Source of the DNA: Oscillospiraceae bacterium
GTDB lineage: Bacteria; Bacillota_A; Clostridia; Oscillospirales; Oscillospiraceae
Length of the DNA stretch: 8,652 nt
Direction of reading: 5' to 3'
NCBI GenBank assembly: GCA_902795095.1
Contig: CADBKB010000060.1
Span: 1-8,652, forward strand
A model generated the notes under the pieces. The model did no database searches. It had not been told where the DNA came from and worked only from the letters and a program-made list of their open reading frames with translations. The position numbers and the translations under genes were made by a program. Below are positions 1-6,525 of the stretch, piece by piece; the stretch's first letter is position 1, and every line of letters begins with the position of its first letter.

Positions 1-1532
1 AGGCCCCCGCGAAGAAAGAGGCCGCGAAGGCCCCCGTGGAAGAAACAGTCGTGGAAGCGCCCGTGAACACCGTTCCGGAACCCCGCCGCAGCGTGGCCTT
101 CATCGGCTCGGAGTGCTATCCCTTTGTGAAGACCGGCGGCCTCGGCGACGTCATGTATGCCCTGCCCCGGGCCCTGACCAAGCTCAACTGCGACGTGAAG
201 GTCATCCTGCCCCGCTACAGATGCATCCCCGAGGAGTACCAGCAGAAGATGGTCTACAAGGGCGACTTCATGATGGATCTCTGCTCCGACGGGCGGCGGT
301 TCTATGTGGGGATCATGGAGCTGGAAATGGACGGCGTGGTCTATGACTTCATCGACAACGACGAGTTCTTCAGCTGGGGAAACCCCTACACCGATCTGGT
401 CAGAGACATCCCCAAATACTGCTATTTCGGCAAGGCCGCCCTGGCCGCGCTGAACTATCTGAACTGGACGCCCGATATCATCCACTGCCATGACTGGCAG
501 GCCGGTCTCGTGCCGGTGTATCTGCGCCAGGCCTTTGCGGACACGCCCGTGGGCCGCGCCAAGTCGGTCCTCACGATCCACAACCTGCGCTTCCAGGGCG
601 TCTATAACATCGGCACCATCCAGTACTGGTCCGGTCTGCCGAGCTATGTGTTCGACTACGCCCAGCTCAAGCAGGGCGCCGACGACGCGAATATGCTCAA
701 GGGCGGCCTGGCCTATGCCGATCTCATCACCACCGTCAGCGCCACCTATGCCGGCGAGATCCAGACGCCGTTCTACGGAGAAAAGCTGGACGCCCATCTG
801 CGCTATCACGCAGGGAAGCTCCGCGGCATCGTCAACGGCATCGACGTGGACATCTGGAACAGCGCGACCGACAAGCTGCTGACCGCCGGATACGACGCCG
901 GGTCCGTCCTGGAAAAGAAGAAGGCGAACAAGCTGGCCCTTCAGGAGCGCCTGGGGCTGGAGCGCAACGAAAACAAGATGGTCCTCGGCCTCATTTCCCG
1001 TCTGACCGATCAGAAGGGGCTGGATCTGGTGAACGCCGTATTTCCGGCGCTGCTGGACGGCAACACGCAGATCGTCATCCTCGGCACGGGCGACCGGCAG
1101 TACGAGGACGCCTTCCGCAACTATGAGAACGCCAACAAGGGTACGGTCTGCGCCTATATCGCCTATGACGAAAGCCTGGCCCATCAGATCTATGCCGGCG
1201 CGGACGCCCTGCTCGTCCCGAGTCTGTTCGAGCCCTGCGGTCTGACGCAGCTCATCTCCATGCGCTACGGCACGGTCCCCATCGTGCGTGAGACCGGCGG
1301 CCTGAAGGATACGGTGGCGCCCTACAACGAGTACGCCGACGAGGGCAACGGCTTCACCTTCGACCGCTACGAGGCCGGCCTGCTGCTGGACGCGGTCAAC
1401 CGCGCCAAGACCGTCTATTTCACCCAGCGGGATCGCTGGAACGAGATGGTCGTGCGGGATATGCAGAAGGACGTGTCCTGGGATCTGTCCGCCCGCCAGT
1501 ACCGCGAGCTGTACATGCAGCTGCAGCCGTAA
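1..1532 (+). CDS. glgA: Glycogen synthase (ADP-glucose type, GT5), 5'-partial
   Basis: Transfers glucose from ADP-glucose to the growing alpha-1,4-glucan; cytoplasmic. Only the 3' part is present. The frame is open from base 3 with no stop, and the residues before the GTG at 36 (Ala/Lys/Pro/Glu-rich, starting APAKKEAAKAP) run on without a break, so the true start lies upstream. The GT-B fold is clear: KTGGLGDV at bases 129-152 (the Lys-x-Gly-Gly ADP-glucose motif), HCHDWQ at 483-500, TIHNLRFQG near 574-600, IVNGID near 828-845, the donor-site Arg and Lys in SRLTDQKGL (Arg 999-1001, Lys 1014-1016), and EPCGL at 1230-1244 followed by a second GG motif (ETGGLKDTV). The C terminus is complete, ending TAA at 1530-1532. 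The N-terminal tail of at least about 27 residues before the first beta strand is longer than in E. coli GlgA. It is probably the last gene of an upstream glycogen cluster (inference); it is separated from trp by a dedicated promoter. Confidence 0.96.
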   Translation, partial: APAKKEAAKAPVEETVVEAPVNTVPEPRRSVAFIGSECYPFVKTGGLGDVMYALPRALTKLNCDVKVILPRYRCIPEEYQQKMVYKGDFMMDLCSDGRRFYVGIMELEMDGVVYDFIDNDEFFSWGNPYTDLVRDIPKYCYFGKAALAALNYLNWTPDIIHCHDWQAGLVPVYLRQAFADTPVGRAKSVLTIHNLRFQGVYNIGTIQYWSGLPSYVFDYAQLKQGADDANMLKGGLAYADLITTVSATYAGEIQTPFYGEKLDAHLRYHAGKLRGIVNGIDVDIWNSATDKLLTAGYDAGSVLEKKKANKLALQERLGLERNENKMVLGLISRLTDQKGLDLVNAVFPALLDGNTQIVILGTGDRQYEDAFRNYENANKGTVCAYIAYDESLAHQIYAGADALLVPSLFEPCGLTQLISMRYGTVPIVRETGGLKDTVAPYNEYADEGNGFTFDRYEAGLLLDAVNRAKTVYFTQRDRWNEMVVRDMQKDVSWDLSARQYRELYMQLQP

Positions 1533-1550
1533 AAAACGTCGAACGGAATG

Positions 1551-1602
1551 TGCGGACGCCTTGCGGCGACAGCTGCCCTGTCAGACCGCCGCGAGGCCCG
1601 CA
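1551..1602 (+). other. Long GC-rich hairpin just downstream of glgA
   Basis: Nested inverted repeats begin 19 bases after the glgA stop. TGCGG (1551-1555) pairs with CCGCA (1598-1602). GCCTTGCGGC (1558-1567) pairs with GCCGCGAGGC (1588-1597) through one T.G wobble. GACAG (1568-1572) pairs with CTGTC (1578-1582) around a CTGCC loop. The bulges are AC on the 5' side and AGACC on the 3' side, giving 20 pairs in total. No T-tract follows (the next bases are TCCCGG), so it is not a textbook intrinsic terminator. A 3'-end stabilising or pausing structure for glgA mRNA is plausible but inferred. Confidence 0.6.
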
Positions 1603-1674
1603 TCCCGGCGCGAAGAAGTATTACAGATCATCATTATATCTACACTTGCAGACCGGAATTCGTGATTATTCTTC

Positions 1675-1703
1675 AAAAAGCACGAAGAATACCCGTGTTT
1701 TTT
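1675..1703 (+). terminator. Weak terminator-like hairpin, possibly of glgA
   Basis: CACG (1681-1684) pairs with CGTG (1694-1697), flanked by an A-tract (1675-1679) and a six-T tract (1698-1703) that could extend the stem. A competing hairpin, TATTCTTC (1667-1674) with GAAGAATA (1684-1691), overlaps it. The GC core is short and the loop is 9 bases, so termination would be modest. It sits just before the -35 box of the trp promoter, the expected place to stop glgA read-through. The AT-rich stretch from about 1617 to 1708 shows nothing else I can name. Confidence 0.35.
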
Positions 1704-1708
1704 CTGCG

Positions 1709-1737
1709 TTGACAAGTGAGATTGCCCATGCTATATT
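1709..1737 (+). promoter_or_regulatory. Sigma-A-type promoter of the trp operon
   Basis: A perfect -35 TTGACA at 1709-1714 is followed by 17 bases and then a -10 TATATT at 1732-1737. TG at 1729-1730, one base before the -10, makes it an extended -10. The expected start of transcription is about 1743-1745, just before the first T-box helix at 1762. Consensus boxes at ideal spacing imply strong basal transcription, with regulation left to the leader RNA. Confidence 0.88.
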
Positions 1738-1959
1738 GATAAAAAATAAAAAACCAAACCGTTGACGCGGAGATAACGGCAATCATGCCTTTCCAGAGAG
1801 CCTGCGATGCTGAGAGTCAGGCAAGAAACAGATTGTCAAATGGACCGCTGAGGGCGCAGTCAAAGGAGTTTTTCCGAGTATTCTGCGACGTCGGAGGCAG
1901 ACGTAAACTGCCGGGGATATGTCGGTATCCCGCTAAGCGCACGGGTCAAGCCGTGAATC

Positions 1960-1994
1960 AAGGTGGCACCGCGGATAGATTTTTATTCGTCCTT
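1960..1994 (+). promoter_or_regulatory. T-box antiterminator element
   Basis: AAGG (1960-1963) can pair with CCTT (1991-1994), and GCG (1971-1973) with CGT (1988-1990), leaving the seven-base bulge UGGCACC that captures the tRNA 3' end. The 3' strand of this helix is the 5' arm of the terminator, so the two folds exclude each other, as in characterised transcriptional T-boxes. Confidence 0.9.
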
Positions 1995-2027
1995 GACAGA
2001 ACATCATTCTGTCAAGGGCGTTTTTTT
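1988..2027 (+). terminator. Intrinsic terminator of the trp T-box
   Basis: The 5' arm 1988-2001 (CGTCCTTGACAGAA) pairs with the 3' arm 2007-2020 (TTCTGTCAAGGGCG): 14 pairs with one T.G wobble and a CATCA loop. Seven T residues follow directly (2021-2027). It forms when the leader is not bound by uncharged tRNA and should stop transcription 36 bases before the trpE start codon. Confidence 0.95.
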
Positions 2028-2052
2028 GCGCCGCGGCAGAGGCGCAAAGGAG
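2021..2052 (+). promoter_or_regulatory. Possible hairpin covering the trpE ribosome binding site
   Basis: TTTGCGCC (2025-2032) is a perfect inverted repeat of GGCGCAAA (2041-2048), with the loop GCGGCAGA. The remaining terminator Ts (2021-2024) can continue pairing with GGAG (2049-2052) using G.U wobbles. The trpE ribosome binding site AAAGGAG (2046-2052) would then be paired in read-through transcripts. The inverted repeat is seen directly; a regulatory role is inferred and could be chance. Confidence 0.4.
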
Positions 2053-2062
2053 CGATTGAACC

Positions 2063-3541
2063 ATGAACATCATGCCGAGTCTGGAGGAGGTGCGGACGTT
2101 CGCCGCGTCCGGTCAGTATGACGTGCTGCCGGTCAGCACGGAGATCCTCTCGGATTTCATCACCCCCATTGAGACGATGCGGATCCTCAAAAACGTGTCA
2201 AAGCACTGTTTTCTCCTGGAATCCGCCCAGGCGGACGAGACCTGGGGCCGCTACACCTTCCTCGGGTTCGATCCGAAGCTGGAGATCACCTGCGTGGGCG
2301 GAGAGATCAACGGGGTCCTGGACGCGGGCCGCGTGAAATATGTGACAGGCAACCCGGCGGAATATCTGCGCGAGGTGCTCGCCCGGTACAAAAGTCCCAG
2401 GCTCCCCTATCTCCCCCCTTTCACCGGCGGTCTGATGGGCTATTTTTCCTATGACTACCTCGGCTACAGCGAGCCCGGCGTCCGGGTGAGCGTGGAGGAT
2501 ACGGAGCATTTCCGGGATGTGGATCTGATGCTGTTCGACCAGATCATCGCCTTCGACCACATCCGCCAGAAAATCATTCTGATCTCCAATATGGAGCTGA
2601 TCGACCCCGAAACGAACTACAACAAGGCCGTATGGAAGCTCAAGCAGCTGCGGGATCTGCTGCGCACCGGGCAGAAAAAGGTCGAGCCCGGCGGGCATCT
2701 GACCGGCCAGGTCACGGCCCTGTTCGATGAGGCACGGTTCTGCGCCATGGTGGAGAAAGCGAAGGCGCACATCCGGGAGGGGGACATTTTCCAGATCGTC
2801 CTGTCCAACCGCCTGTCCGCACCCTTCGAGGGGAGCCTTCTGAACACCTACCGCCTCCTGCGCACCATCAATCCCTCGCCCTATATGTTCTATTTCTCGG
2901 GCACGGACGTGGAGGTGGCGGGCGCTTCCCCGGAGACCCTCGTCAAGCTGGAGGACGGGATCCTGCACACCTTCCCCCTGGCGGGGACCCGGCCCCGGGG
3001 CAAAACCGAAGCCGAGGACAGGGCGCTGGAGGCCGAGCTGCTGGCCGACGAAAAGGAGCTGGCGGAGCACAACATGCTGGTGGATCTGGGCCGGAACGAC
3101 CTGGGAAAAATCAGCCGTTTCGGCACCGTGCAGGTGGAGAAGCTGCGCTCGGTGGAGCGGTTCTCCCACGTGATGCACATCGGCTCCACGGTACGCGGCG
3201 AGATCCGCGACGGCTGCGACGCCCTGGACGCCATTGCGGCGGTCCTGCCCGCGGGCACCCTCTCCGGGGCTCCGAAGATCCGGGCCTGCCAGCTCATCGG
3301 CGCGCTGGAGGGCAACAAGCGCGGCATCTACGGCGGCGCCGTCGGCTACATCGACTTTACCGGCAACATGGACACCTGCATCGCCATTCGCCTGGTGTAT
3401 AAGAAAAACGGCACGGTCTATGTGCGCAGCGGGGCCGGGATCGTGGCCGACTCCGTGCCGGAGACGGAATATCAGGAATGCTTGAACAAGGCGCGGGCGG
3501 CGCTGAGCGCGCTGGAGCTTGCCCAGGAGGCGGAGCTGTGA
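2063..3541 (+). CDS. trpE: Anthranilate synthase component I
   Basis: Converts chorismate plus ammonia to anthranilate, the first committed step of tryptophan synthesis, using ammonia delivered by TrpG. The protein is 492 residues, normal for the family. LLES at residues 51-54 and NPSPYMFY at 270-277 are the motifs that form the tryptophan feedback pocket in characterised TrpE, so the enzyme is probably feedback-inhibited. The chorismate-binding domain is intact: GASPETLVKL (287-296), PLAGTRPRG (305-313), ELLADEKELAEHNMLVDLGR (325-344), LPAGTLSGAPKIRA (395-408), and RSGAGIVADSVPETEY near the C terminus. The ATG at 2063 is chosen because AAAGGAG (2046-2052) lies 10 bases upstream; a second in-frame ATG at 2072 is too far from it. 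It is the first gene of the operon, directly under T-box control, and its stop overlaps the trpG start. Confidence 0.98.
   Translation: MNIMPSLEEVRTFAASGQYDVLPVSTEILSDFITPIETMRILKNVSKHCFLLESAQADETWGRYTFLGFDPKLEITCVGGEINGVLDAGRVKYVTGNPAEYLREVLARYKSPRLPYLPPFTGGLMGYFSYDYLGYSEPGVRVSVEDTEHFRDVDLMLFDQIIAFDHIRQKIILISNMELIDPETNYNKAVWKLKQLRDLLRTGQKKVEPGGHLTGQVTALFDEARFCAMVEKAKAHIREGDIFQIVLSNRLSAPFEGSLLNTYRLLRTINPSPYMFYFSGTDVEVAGASPETLVKLEDGILHTFPLAGTRPRGKTEAEDRALEAELLADEKELAEHNMLVDLGRNDLGKISRFGTVQVEKLRSVERFSHVMHIGSTVRGEIRDGCDALDAIAAVLPAGTLSGAPKIRACQLIGALEGNKRGIYGGAVGYIDFTGNMDTCIAIRLVYKKNGTVYVRSGAGIVADSVPETEYQECLNKARAALSALELAQEAEL
3525..3530 (+). promoter_or_regulatory. Ribosome binding site that sets the trpG start
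   Basis: AGGAGG lies inside the end of trpE, seven bases before the GTG at 3538. It decides in favour of that GTG over an in-frame ATG at 3478, which has no comparable site and would add about 20 residues unlike any TrpG N terminus. Confidence 0.85.
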
Positions 3542-4113
3542 TCCTGCTGATTGACAACTACGACAGTTTTTCCTACAACCTCTACCAGCTCGTCGGCGAG
3601 CTGGAGCCGGAGATCCGGGTCATCCGCAACGACGAAATGACCGTCGATCAGATCCGGGCGCTGCACCCGGACCGCATCCTCCTTTCCCCCGGTCCCGGGC
3701 GGCCCGAGGACGCGGGCGTCACCATGGAGGCCGCCGGGGTCCTCGGCCGGGAGATCCCGACGCTGGGCGTCTGCCTGGGGCACCAGGCCATCTGCGCCGC
3801 CTTCGGCGCAACGGTGACCTATGCCAAAGCCCTGATGCACGGCAAGCAGTCGCTCGTCCGGTTCGACCCGAAGTGCCCCTTGTTTCGCGGCCTGCCGGAG
3901 GCGGCTCCGGTGGCCCGGTACCATTCCCTGGCCGCGGACGCGGCCACCGTCCCCGCCTGTCTGAGCATTACCGCCCGGACCCCGGACGGCGAGGTGATGG
4001 CGGTGCAGCACAGGGAATATCCCATTTTCGGCGTACAGTTCCATCCGGAATCCATTCTGACCCCGGACGGAAAAACCATACTCGCGAATTTTCTTAAGGA
4101 GATAGAACCATGA
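3538..4113 (+). CDS. trpG: Anthranilate synthase component II (glutamine amidotransferase)
   Basis: A class I glutamine amidotransferase that hydrolyses glutamine and passes ammonia to TrpE. The 191-residue protein matches stand-alone TrpG; there is no fusion to TrpD as in E. coli. It opens with the classic [13 protein letters not shown] strand. The oxyanion motif [11 protein letters not shown] is at 50-60, the nucleophile is Cys79 in GVCLGHQ, and His169 and Glu171 in FHPES complete the triad. The start is GTG, the only non-ATG start in the operon, and it overlaps the trpE stop as GTGA (3538-3541), which favours coupled, near-equimolar synthesis of the two subunits. Some bacteria share one such subunit with p-aminobenzoate synthesis; the position next to trpE argues for the tryptophan role here, although dual use cannot be excluded. 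Confidence 0.97.
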   Translation: MILLIDNYDSFSYNLYQLVGELEPEIRVIRNDEMTVDQIRALHPDRILLSPGPGRPEDAGVTMEAAGVLGREIPTLGVCLGHQAICAAFGATVTYAKALMHGKQSLVRFDPKCPLFRGLPEAAPVARYHSLAADAATVPACLSITARTPDGEVMAVQHREYPIFGVQFHPESILTPDGKTILANFLKEIEP

Positions 4114-5141
4114 TCAAGGAAGCCATTGTAAAAATCGTAGACAAGGGAGATCTCACCTATGACGAGGCCTATGCCGTCATGAACGAGATCATGAGCGGCG
4201 CGACCACGCCCACCCAGAACGCCGCGTTCCTGGCGGCCCTGTCCACCAAGAGCGCCCGGGCGGAGACCACCGACGAGATCGCCGGCTGCGCCAGCGCCAT
4301 GCGGGACCACGCCACGAAGGTGGAGACCGGCATGGACCTGTTCGAGATCGTCGGCACCGGCGGCGACAACGCCCACAGCTTCAACATCTCCACCACCTCC
4401 GCCCTGGTGGCGGCGGCGGGAGGCATGAAGGTGGCCAAGCACGGCAACCGCGCCGCCTCCTCCGCCTGCGGCACCGCGGACTGCCTGGAGGCCCTGGGCG
4501 TCAACATCCACCAGAGCCCGGCCAGGTGCATCGAGCTGCTGAACGAAGTCGGCATGTGCTTCTTCTTCGCCCAAAAATACCACACCTCCATGAAATATGT
4601 GGGCGCCATCCGCCGGGAGCTGGGCTTCCGCACGGTGTTCAACATCCTGGGGCCGCTGACCAACCCCGGCTCGCCGTCCATGCAGCTGCTGGGCGTGTAC
4701 GACGGCTATCTGGTGGAGCCCCTGGCGCAAGTGCTGGTGAACCTCGGCGTCCGCCGCGGCATGGTGGTCTTCGGCCAGGACAAGCTGGACGAGATCTCCA
4801 TGAGCGCCCCCACCACCATCTGCGAGATCCGCGACGGCTGGTTCAAGTCCTATACGGTCAAGCCGGAGGACTTCGGCTTCGCACGCTGCACGAAGCAGGA
4901 TCTGCGCGGCGGCGCCCCGGAGGAAAACGCAAAAATCACCCTGGATATCCTGAATGGGGTGCCGGGTCCCATGCGCGACGCCGTGCTGATGAACGCCGGC
5001 GCGGCCCTGTATATCGGCGGCAAGGCGGACAGCATGTCCGAGGGCGTGAAGCTGGCGGCGGAGCTCATCGACTCCGGCAAGGCCCTGCGGACACTGGAAA
5101 AGCTGATCGAGGTTTCCAACCGGCCGGAGGCGGAGCAATGA
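4110..5141 (+). CDS. trpD: Anthranilate phosphoribosyltransferase
   Basis: Joins anthranilate and PRPP to give N-(5-phosphoribosyl)anthranilate and pyrophosphate. The protein is 343 residues, the usual size. After the small helical N-terminal domain come the PRPP loop GTGGD (82-86) with FNIST (91-95), KHGNR (110-114), and [14 protein letters not shown] (117-130), where Cys replaces the more common Ser before Gly. [19 protein letters not shown] is at about 168-186, and the metal-binding Asp-Glu pair is at 227-228 in [11 protein letters not shown]. The ATG at 4110 overlaps the trpG stop as ATGA. AAGGAG (4096-4101) stands eight bases before it, so translation can be both coupled and independent. 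Substrate comes from TrpE/TrpG upstream and product goes to TrpF. Confidence 0.97.
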   Translation: MIKEAIVKIVDKGDLTYDEAYAVMNEIMSGATTPTQNAAFLAALSTKSARAETTDEIAGCASAMRDHATKVETGMDLFEIVGTGGDNAHSFNISTTSALVAAAGGMKVAKHGNRAASSACGTADCLEALGVNIHQSPARCIELLNEVGMCFFFAQKYHTSMKYVGAIRRELGFRTVFNILGPLTNPGSPSMQLLGVYDGYLVEPLAQVLVNLGVRRGMVVFGQDKLDEISMSAPTTICEIRDGWFKSYTVKPEDFGFARCTKQDLRGGAPEENAKITLDILNGVPGPMRDAVLMNAGAALYIGGKADSMSEGVKLAAELIDSGKALRTLEKLIEVSNRPEAEQ

Positions 5142-5923
5142 GCATCCTTGACGCACTGGCCGACCATGCCCGCGCGCGGGTGGCGGCGGCAAAGCACGCG
5201 CTGCCTCTCGCGGAGCTGCGGCAGCGGGCGCTGGCCATGCCGAAGGGGGATTTCTCCTTTGCCGCCGCCCTCAGAAAGCCCGGCCTTTCCTTCATCTGCG
5301 AATGCAAGAAGGCGTCCCCCTCCAGGGGGCTGATCGCGCCGGCGTTTCCCTATCTGCGGATCGCAGAGGCGTATGAGGCCGCGGGGGCGGACGCCGTCTC
5401 CGTGCTGACGGAGCCGAAGTGGTTCCTGGGCCGGGACGAGTACCTGCGCGAGATCGCCGCCGCGGTGTCGATCCCCTGCCTGCGCAAGGACTTCACCGTG
5501 GATGAATACATGCTCTATGAGGCGAAGGCCCTGGGAGCCGCGGCGGCCCTGCTGATCTGCGCTATCCTGGACCCCGTGCAGCTCCGGGACTCCATCCAGA
5601 TCTGCAACGCGCTGGGCCTCGACGCCCTGGTGGCGGCCCACGACGAAGCGGAGGCAGAGGCCGCCCTTCGCTCCGGCGCCCGGATCCTCGGGGTCAACAA
5701 CCGGAATCTGAAGGACTTCACCGTGGATCCCGGCAACAGCCGGCGGCTGCGGGAGCTGATCCCTCGGGACGTGCTGTTCGTGTCCGAGAGCGGGGTGAAA
5801 AACGCGCAGGACGTGGCTGGGCTGCGCTCTCTGGGCGCGGACGCGGTGCTGATCGGCGAAACGCTGATGCGCGCGCCGGACAAGCGCGCGAAGCTCGCCG
5901 AGCTGCGGGGAGGCCCCGCATGA
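5138..5923 (+). CDS. trpC: Indole-3-glycerol phosphate synthase, with an altered catalytic position
   Basis: Closes the indole ring: CdRP to indole-3-glycerol phosphate, with loss of CO2 and water. It is a 261-residue (beta/alpha)8 barrel, not fused to TrpF. Catalytic positions compared with the Saccharolobus enzyme: Glu55 and Lys57 in [10 protein letters not shown] (its Glu51/Lys53), Lys117 in LRKDF (Lys110), Asn187 in GVNNRNL (Asn180), and Glu217/Ser218 in SESG (Glu210/Ser211). The expected Glu159 equivalent is Ala166 in [10 protein letters not shown] (codon GCG), where most enzymes read LVEVHDE or similar. A second conserved acid is also Ala: GAAAA at 133-137 where GADA is typical. The reading frame is otherwise intact. 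The ATG at 5138 overlaps the trpD stop as ATGA, and GGAGG (5126-5130) is seven bases upstream. The frame is open further upstream inside trpD, but that part is not TrpC-like. Family assignment is firm; full activity is uncertain. Confidence 0.95.
   Translation: MSILDALADHARARVAAAKHALPLAELRQRALAMPKGDFSFAAALRKPGLSFICECKKASPSRGLIAPAFPYLRIAEAYEAAGADAVSVLTEPKWFLGRDEYLREIAAAVSIPCLRKDFTVDEYMLYEAKALGAAAALLICAILDPVQLRDSIQICNALGLDALVAAHDEAEAEAALRSGARILGVNNRNLKDFTVDPGNSRRLRELIPRDVLFVSESGVKNAQDVAGLRSLGADAVLIGETLMRAPDKRAKLAELRGGPA
5905..5919 (+). promoter_or_regulatory. GC hairpin enclosing the trpF ribosome binding site
   Basis: GCGGGG (5905-5910) and CCCCGC (5914-5919) form a perfect six-pair all-GC stem with loop AGG, ending at the base before the trpF ATG (5920). 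The ribosome binding site GGGGAGG (5907-5913) is entirely in the 5' arm and loop. Ribosomes finishing trpC (stop 5921-5923) would have to open it, so trpF translation is probably coupled to trpC. The structure is read from sequence; the coupling is inferred. Confidence 0.6.
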
Positions 5924-6525
5924 CAAAAATCAAGCTGTGCGGCCTGTCCCGGCGCTGCGATATCGAGGCCGCGAACGCTTTGATGCCGGACTATGTCGGC
6001 TTCGTGTTCGCCGAGGGCAGCAAACGCCGCGTCACCCCGGCCCAGGCCCGGGCGCTCAAGAACGCCCTTTCGTCCGGGATCCGGGCCGTGGGCGTCTTCG
6101 TGGACGAGGCCCCCTCGACCGTCGCCGCGCTGTTAAACGGCGGGATCATCGATCTGGCCCAGCTCCACGGCGGCGAGGACGCGGCGTATATCCGCGCGCT
6201 GCGGCGGATGACGGACCGACCCATCTGGCAGGCCTTCCGGGTCCGCACGCGGGCGGATATCGAACGGGCCAATGCAAGCGAGGCAGACCTCGTCCTGCTG
6301 GACGCCGGGGCGGGCACGGGAAGCGCCTTCGACTGGCGCCTGCCGGCGCATATCAAACGGTCTTACTTCCTCGCGGGAGGACTGAACGCGGAGAACGTCG
6401 CCGGGGCGATCCGGCTGCTGCGGCCCTGCGGGGTGGACGTCAGCTCCGGCATTGAGTCCGGCGGCGGAAAAGATGCGGAAAAAATGGCGGCCTTCGTGGC
6501 CGCGGTCAGGAGGGAATATCCATGA
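5920..6525 (+). CDS. trpF: Phosphoribosylanthranilate isomerase
   Basis: Performs the Amadori rearrangement of phosphoribosylanthranilate to CdRP, the substrate of TrpC. The protein is 201 residues, a typical single-domain (beta/alpha)8 barrel. The general base Cys7 lies in KLCGLSR, exactly the position seen in Thermotoga TrpF. The general acid Asp128 lies in [22 protein letters not shown] (81-86), [10 protein letters not shown] (151-160) and the phosphate-binding VDVSSGIE (172-179) are all present. The ATG at 5920 overlaps the trpC stop as ATGA, and the ribosome binding site is buried in a hairpin (see the separate entry). In this operon TrpF and TrpC are separate enzymes, and trpF follows trpC although it acts before it. 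Confidence 0.97.
   Translation: MTKIKLCGLSRRCDIEAANALMPDYVGFVFAEGSKRRVTPAQARALKNALSSGIRAVGVFVDEAPSTVAALLNGGIIDLAQLHGGEDAAYIRALRRMTDRPIWQAFRVRTRADIERANASEADLVLLDAGAGTGSAFDWRLPAHIKRSYFLAGGLNAENVAGAIRLLRPCGVDVSSGIESGGGKDAEKMAAFVAAVRREYP

Larger units (their letters stand above)
1744..2027 (+). promoter_or_regulatory. Tryptophan T-box riboswitch (trp operon leader)
   Basis: Senses uncharged tRNA-Trp and controls read-through into trpE. Stem I can be folded by eye. The base helix is TTGAC (1762-1766) with GTCAA (1859-1863). GCGG (1767-1770) pairs with CCGC (1845-1848) below the specifier loop, and GGCAATC (1778-1784) pairs with GATTGTC (1831-1837) above it. TTTC (1790-1793) pairs with GAAA (1825-1828). 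The AG bulge AGAGA is at 1795-1799, and the apical helix GCCTG/CAGGC (1800-1804/1818-1822) carries the GATGCTGAGAG-type loop. The specifier is UGG (Trp) at 1841-1843, followed by the usual purine A. Downstream are a GGGATA/TATCCC helix (1914-1919/1926-1931) in the Stem II region and a Stem III CACGG/CCGTG (1940-1944/1951-1955). The T-box sequence AAGGTGGCACCGCG is at 1960-1973. Its UGGC (1964-1967) would pair with GCCA of tRNA-Trp, whose bacterial discriminator base is G. The exact start of transcription and the K-turn pairing are inferred or unresolved. Confidence 0.96.

Noticed and set aside
36..38. GTG at 36 as the true glgA start
   Set aside because: The same Ala/Lys/Pro-rich composition continues upstream to the window edge without a stop, so the gene most likely starts outside the window.
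1550..1765. Open frame of 71 codons spanning the glgA-trp spacer
   Set aside because: It crosses the hairpin, the promoter and the start of the T-box, has no convincing start site, and its composition changes with the DNA from GC-rich to AT-rich.
1785..2066. Open frame of 93 codons in the trp leader whose stop overlaps the trpE start as ATGA
   Set aside because: It lies wholly inside the T-box RNA structure, its ATG has no ribosome binding site, the protein has no Trp (so it is not an attenuator leader peptide), and it resembles no family I know.
2198..3178. Minus-strand open frame (326 codons) opposite trpE
   Set aside because: It is a shadow of the trpE codons with no motif of its own.
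4526..5137. Upstream in-frame extension of trpC within trpD
   Set aside because: The frame is open, but the residues are an Arg/Gly/Pro-rich shadow of trpD. The ATG at 5138 has a ribosome binding site and gives the normal TrpC length.
3819..5192. Minus-strand open frame (457 codons) opposite trpG and trpD
   Set aside because: It is antisense to conserved genes, with Gly/His/Ala-rich low-complexity translation and no promoter or ribosome binding site that I can see.
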